Shown here: piece after piece, positions 60,432-64,000 of the stretch
How positions within the stretch are numbered: position 1 is the first letter of the stretch
Layout: each line of letters begins with the position of its first letter
From: Planococcus chinensis
Lineage (GTDB): Bacteria > Bacillota > Bacilli > Bacillales_A > Planococcaceae
Direction of reading: 5' to 3'
DNA: 64,000 nucleotides
Assembly: GCF_020071995.1 (NCBI RefSeq)
Contig: NZ_JABWTK010000007.1
Span: forward strand, 124,001 to 188,000
Position numbers and translations under genes: made by a program
Notes under the pieces: generated by a model
Told to the model about the DNA's origin: nothing
The model's input: the letters and a program-made list of their open reading frames with translations, nothing else
Database searches by the model: none

Positions 60432-61492
60432 TGTGCAATCGCTCCTCTCAGTTCTTCCATCTGATCGGCCGATTTCATGCCAATTCGGAACCACTCGCCG
60501 TCCATGCCGCGAAATGATTTCGTGTGGCGGAGCACAATCCCTTTTGCTAACAGTTTATCGAAAAAGCAGTCTGCGTCTTTCTCAGGCGGCAGCCGGAATG
60601 CCAGAAAATTCGCCGAAGAATCAGTTGTTTGGCAGCCGTTCCCGTTTAAAAAACGCACCATTTTGCTTCGTTCCGCTACCGCTTCTTTTACGACCTGATC
60701 CCGGTAAGATTGTTCTTTAAAACAGCCTGCCCCAATATGGGCTGAAATCGCATTGACGTTCCAGTGGGCAGCGCCTTGCTTCAATTCATCCAGGATTCCC
60801 GGTTTCCCGAGTGCATAGCCGAGACGAAGTCCCGGAATGGCGTACATTTTCGTCATCGAGCGGACAATGATGACATGCGGCAAGGATTTCTGCAGTGGAA
60901 TCAGTGAAAATTCCTCTCCTGCAAAATCGATAAACGCTTCATCGAGCACCAGTTCACAGCCCGCTTTGGCACACGCGTCCGCCATTTCCAACAGTTCCGA
61001 ACGCGTCAGCAGCCGGCCGGTCGGATTATGCGGATTGCAGATGTATACAGCAGCGCTCTCTTTTGCGGCTTGTGCGACCTGTTCAATTTCAAGGCACCAG
61101 CCGTTTGCAGCGGTTAGTTGGATCGCTTTGATTTCCGCTCCTTCCGCTTCCAGTGTTTTGCGGTATTCGGAAAAGGCAGGTTCAATCAAGACGACTTTCT
61201 TTCCGCGGTAACGGCGGGCCAGCCAGGTAAAAATCTCCGCTGCTCCGTTTCCCGCAATCACCCGTTCCGGCTCCACTTCATGGTAATTGGCAGCCGCACT
61301 TCGGAACGGCTCGCCGTCCGGATCCGGATAAGACCTTATGAGTTTCTGCATGGACTGCCAGCTTTCCCCGATAAACGCGGGCGGTCCGAACGGATGGACA
61401 TTTTCGCTGAAATCCAAAATTCTTTGGGGCCGTTCCATGCCCATCTTTTTATACAAACGCTGCGGGTTCGCCCCGTGGTCAGGCAAGTTCAA
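60413..61492 (-). CDS. cobD: L-threonine-O-3-phosphate decarboxylase CobD-like
   Basis: 359 residues, aminotransferase fold type I close to HisC. LDFSENVHPFGPP, YICNPHNPTGRLL, VLDEAFIDFAGE and the PLP lysine in VRSMTKMYAIPGLRLGYALG. Makes (R)-1-amino-2-propanol phosphate for the cobalamin side chain. Histidinol-phosphate aminotransferase is the alternative, but the cobalamin operon context favours CobD. Confidence 0.9.
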   Translation of the reverse strand: MNLPDHGANPQRLYKKMGMERPQRILDFSENVHPFGPPAFIGESWQSMQKLIRSYPDPDGEPFRSAAANYHEVEPERVIAGNGAAEIFTWLARRYRGKKVVLIEPAFSEYRKTLEAEGAEIKAIQLTAANGWCLEIEQVAQAAKESAAVYICNPHNPTGRLLTRSELLEMADACAKAGCELVLDEAFIDFAGEEFSLIPLQKSLPHVIIVRSMTKMYAIPGLRLGYALGKPGILDELKQGAAHWNVNAISAHIGAGCFKEQSYRDQVVKEAVAERSKMVRFLNGNGCQTTDSSANFLAFRLPPEKDADCFFDKLLAKGIVLRHTKSFRGMDGEWFRIGMKSADQMEELRGAIAQWLQDN

Positions 61493-62432
61493 GGATCAGC
61501 CCTCCTATAGCAAAAAGAATAAAAAAACAAATTGTTGCAATGTGCATATGGCGAACTGCTTCTTTTATGTGTCGGGCCTGAAGTCCGTATACCGGTGTTC
61601 CCATGCGGGCACGCACCGATTGGACTCCTTTGTATGTATTGACACCGCCCAATTGAATGCCCAACTGGACAGCTGTAGCGGCTTCGAGCCAACCGCTGTT
61701 CGGGCTCGGGTGCTTTCGTGCATCCCTTGCCCATTCACGGAAACGCTGACGCATGGTCAGCCCTCTTTCGTTGCGTGTTGCCAGCAGGATAACGGCACCT
61801 GTTATCCGGCTCGGGATGAAGTTCAACACATCATCCAAGCGCGCCGAGGCAAAGCCGAACTGTGAAAATTCTTCATTTTTATAACCCACCATCGAGTCGC
61901 ATGTGTTTACGGCCTTATACAGCCAAAGCCCTGGCGCGCCAAGCAGAAAAGCCCAAAACAGCGGCGCCGTGACACCGTCGCTCGTGTTTTCCGAAACCGT
62001 TTCCACGACACCGCGGGTAATTTCACTTTCACCCAGATGCGCCGTATCCCGGCCGACGATCCAGGATAATTTTTCTCTTGCCAGGCCCCAGTTTTTATTG
62101 ACCAAAGGCTGATAGACCTCTTCCGCTGCATCCCGCAGGCTCTTTTGTGCAAGACCAGCTGCGATTAAAACCGTCTCCACAAGAAAACCGAAACTCCAGT
62201 GAATGGCAGCGGCTCCTGCAATCAGCAAATAACTTGCCGCGAAAGCGAGTCCGGCAACAATCGCCACAAGACCAAACCCGTTTCGAAAAGCGTGAGGACC
62301 GCGATTCCATTTTTTCGTCAATTTTGAAATGAGTGTCCCGAGCCAGCGCACCGGATGCGGCCAATTTGGCGGGTCCCCGATGATGCGGTCGAGGAGCAAC
62401 CCACAGCCAATGGCCAGAATATGGCTTACCAT
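61479..62432 (-). CDS. cbiB: Adenosylcobinamide-phosphate synthase CbiB
   Basis: 317 residues, four to five membrane helices. LLLDRIIGDPPNWPHPVRWLGTLI, the ETVSENTSDGVTAPLFWAFLLGAPG block and NSGWLEAATAVQLGIQLGG are diagnostic. Attaches aminopropanol (phosphate) to adenosylcobyric acid. It can rebuild cobinamide from the product of the neighbouring CbiZ. Overlaps the ABC-CbiZ gene by 7 nt. Confidence 0.94.
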   Translation of the reverse strand: MVSHILAIGCGLLLDRIIGDPPNWPHPVRWLGTLISKLTKKWNRGPHAFRNGFGLVAIVAGLAFAASYLLIAGAAAIHWSFGFLVETVLIAAGLAQKSLRDAAEEVYQPLVNKNWGLAREKLSWIVGRDTAHLGESEITRGVVETVSENTSDGVTAPLFWAFLLGAPGLWLYKAVNTCDSMVGYKNEEFSQFGFASARLDDVLNFIPSRITGAVILLATRNERGLTMRQRFREWARDARKHPSPNSGWLEAATAVQLGIQLGGVNTYKGVQSVRARMGTPVYGLQARHIKEAVRHMHIATICFFILFAIGGLILELA

Positions 62433-63889
62433 GATCCTTTTCTCTCCCGGTACAGTTCAATTGCTTCGACTGTACATTCGTAAACGCCACTGCCGATCAG
62501 TTTGCCAAGCTCCGTAATCGGACCGGCATACGGCAGGTGCTCCCCTTGCTGGGTCGCAGCAACGAGGATGCTGTCTGTCGATGTCCCTGTGGCCAAAGTG
62601 CCGGTCAAGGGATCTGTCACTTGTTCCTCGTGGAGCGCTTTCGTTTTTGCTTCTGTGGCCGTGATCATCGCCTGGATAAACGCTTCATCCGACAAATTGC
62701 CGTTGACCATAATCCAAGTATTGATGGTCCCAACCCGAACCTCGCGTTCAAGCGCTTTGGAAACGTCCACCGCATTTCCAACTCCGGCCGTTACGGCAAT
62801 GACAACCGAACCAAACGGCGCTTTGTATTCTTTTACAATGGCATCCTCGGTCCGGACGGCTGTCATCATGCCGACCGTATCGGTCGTTTTAAATCCGAGC
62901 TCTTCAATAAATCCCGACATTTCAATGAAGCTATTATCGATATTGTAAGTCATATCGACATGGCGATTGATAAAGGTGCGGAACCATCCCGCCCCTGCAT
63001 TGATTACCGCCGAAGAAACGGTCTTTAGCGGCACCGCGCTTTGAAACAGCACCATTTGAGGCGATACGACAAAATCACTGGCGCGTATCATTGTTTCTGC
63101 CACTTGTCGGCGGACGGACGGCAGCAGAGTCACTTGAGGCTTCGGCAATTCCGGGTGCGGGTAGTTGCTGATGCGCGTCTGGTAAACCGCTTCAATGTCC
63201 TCTTCCCGTACCACTTCATGCGGCTCGCCCATCCGGACAATGCGCCCTTCATCGAGCAGCAGCAACTGATCGCAGTAAATGGAAGCGATGTTGATGTCAT
63301 GGAAGATCGAGACGATCGTCAGCTCTTTTTCAATCGCCTGCTTTTTGATGGTATCCAGCAATTCCTTCTGGTGATTGATGTCCAAATGATTGGTCGGTTC
63401 ATCCAGCAGGAGGATTTTTGCATTTTGTGCCAAGGCTTGCGCGACAAACACGCGCTGCTGTTCCCCGCCGGACAATTGGTCAATCAGCGTATTTTCGTAA
63501 TGGGTAATATTCATTAAGCGCATTGCTTCTAGAACCGCCTGTTCGTCTTCATCCGACCAGGAGGAAAACCAGCCGCTTTGGTGCGGATAGCGTCCAAGCG
63601 ATACCGTTTCACGCACGGTATGCGAAAAAGCATGGGCATGAAGCTGCGGCAGCACCGCCATTTGCTTGGCCAGTTCCTTCGCGCCAAAGTCCGCAAGCGA
63701 TTTGCCTTCGATTTCAATCTTGCCGCCCCTTGCCGGCAAGATGCCGCTCATCAATTTCATCAATGTGGACTTTCCGCTGCCGTTTGGCCCTAAAATGCCA
63801 AGAATCGACCCTTTTTCCACTTGGAATGAAATATTATTGACGATGTCTTTTTCTCCATAGCCGCCAACCAGTTCTGTAATTTTGAGCAT
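62426..63889 (-). CDS. btuD-cbiZ: Cobalamin ABC transporter ATPase fused to CbiZ amidohydrolase
   Basis: 487 residues. Residues about 1-250: ABC ATPase with Walker A GILGPNGSGKSTLMKL, signature DQLSGGEQQRVFVAQAL, Walker B KILLLDEPTNHLD, His switch SIFHDINIA. Residues about 270-487: CbiZ with SAVINAGAGWFRTFINR, VVIAVTAGVGNAVDVS and GTSTDSILVAATQQG; CbiZ cleaves the aminopropanol arm of imported cobinamides to give adenosylcobyric acid. The fusion ties uptake to remodelling. GGAGGGAAATAAC precedes ATG 63889. Confidence 0.92.
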   Translation of the reverse strand: MLKITELVGGYGEKDIVNNISFQVEKGSILGILGPNGSGKSTLMKLMSGILPARGGKIEIEGKSLADFGAKELAKQMAVLPQLHAHAFSHTVRETVSLGRYPHQSGWFSSWSDEDEQAVLEAMRLMNITHYENTLIDQLSGGEQQRVFVAQALAQNAKILLLDEPTNHLDINHQKELLDTIKKQAIEKELTIVSIFHDINIASIYCDQLLLLDEGRIVRMGEPHEVVREEDIEAVYQTRISNYPHPELPKPQVTLLPSVRRQVAETMIRASDFVVSPQMVLFQSAVPLKTVSSAVINAGAGWFRTFINRHVDMTYNIDNSFIEMSGFIEELGFKTTDTVGMMTAVRTEDAIVKEYKAPFGSVVIAVTAGVGNAVDVSKALEREVRVGTINTWIMVNGNLSDEAFIQAMITATEAKTKALHEEQVTDPLTGTLATGTSTDSILVAATQQGEHLPYAGPITELGKLIGSGVYECTVEAIELYRERKGSW

Positions 63890-63890
63890 G

Positions 63891-64000
63891 TTATTTCCCT
63901 CCTTTGCGCTGCCGGAAAAAGATGAATGCAAAGACCGGTGCTCCGATAAACGCAGTGATGACGCCGATCGGCAATTCTGTCGGCGAAATGATGGTGCGCG
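63891..64000 (-). CDS. btuC: Cobalamin ABC permease BtuC-like, C-terminal end
   Basis: Only the last 36 codons are in the window. RTIISPTELPIGVITAFIGA followed by PVFAFIFFRQRKGGK and the stop is the C-terminal end of a FecCD/BtuC permease (the P-IGVITAxIGxPxFxxL pattern). One nt separates its stop from the ATG of the ATPase-CbiZ gene. The substrate, cobalamin or cobinamide, is inferred from the fusion partner. Confidence 0.85.
   Translation of the reverse strand, partial: RTIISPTELPIGVITAFIGAPVFAFIFFRQRKGGK

Noticed and set aside
55003..64000. Cobalamin riboswitch for the operon
   Set aside because: The genes overlap throughout and the operon continues past the right edge, so any B12 riboswitch would be outside the window; none is visible here.

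Overview
The window reads as a chromosome segment of a low-to-mid GC Firmicute of the Bacillales, most likely a non-sporulating Planococcaceae (Planococcus-like). Three observations support this. Gene order follows the Bacillus subtilis ywq-ywp-mbl-murAA-atp-upp-glyA-ywl-prfA-rho-murAB-fba-spo0F-pyrG-rpoE block almost gene for gene. The sporulation and flagellar genes usually inserted in that block (spoIID, spoIIQ, spoIIID, spoIIR, flhO/flhP) are missing. Intergenic regions carry GC-rich dispersed repeats of the kind I associate with this family. Nearly everything from 8.3 to 64 kb lies on the minus strand. No rRNA, tRNA, CRISPR array, intact insertion sequence or prophage was seen.

Region 1 (1-9.7 kb) has a partial membrane protein, a DUF2187 protein, an LD-carboxypeptidase, a complete 34-codon membrane peptide gene with its own promoter, leader hairpin and terminator, an IDEAL-domain protein, an XRE regulator, the SWIM/SNF2 pair ywqB-ywqA, ssbB and ywpF. 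Region 2 (9.7-22 kb) covers fatty acid synthesis (fabZ), cell shape (mbl), cell wall (murAA) and the ten-gene atpZIBEFHAGDC operon, which has a 304-nt spacer with an interspersed repeat between atpG and atpD. Region 3 (22-40 kb) holds mnaA, upp, a LOV-GAF-GGDEF-EAL protein whose LOV cysteine is replaced by glycine, glyA-ywlG-rpiB, ywlE, ywlC, prmC-prfA, tdk, rpmE, rho, glpX, murAB, tal, fba and spo0F.

Region 4 (40-55 kb) starts with ywjG, pyrG (with a recognisable CTP-responsive attenuator) and rpoE. A catabolic block follows: thiolase, hydroxyacyl-CoA dehydrogenase, two acyl-CoA dehydrogenases, a TetR regulator and the B12-dependent fused mutase icmF, plus the membrane iron-sulfur protein fadF that should pass electrons from acyl-CoA oxidation to menaquinone. 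A perfect cre-like site precedes the thiolase and a FadR-like operator sits inside the fadF promoter. Region 5 (55-64 kb) is one tightly overlapping cobalamin operon: BtuCD-type uptake, CbiZ, CbiB, CobD, CobU, CobQ, CobS, CobC, a second CobU-like protein, PduO-type adenosyltransferase, and the CblT/CblS alpha-ribazole salvage pair. It would supply adenosylcobalamin to IcmF.

The most unusual non-coding content is three arrays of degenerate direct repeats with a 20-21 bp period (40257-40356, 52082-52164, 54885-54985), each with its own core word. There is also a family of 113-124 bp inverted-repeat-ended elements whose centres carry copy-specific hairpins.
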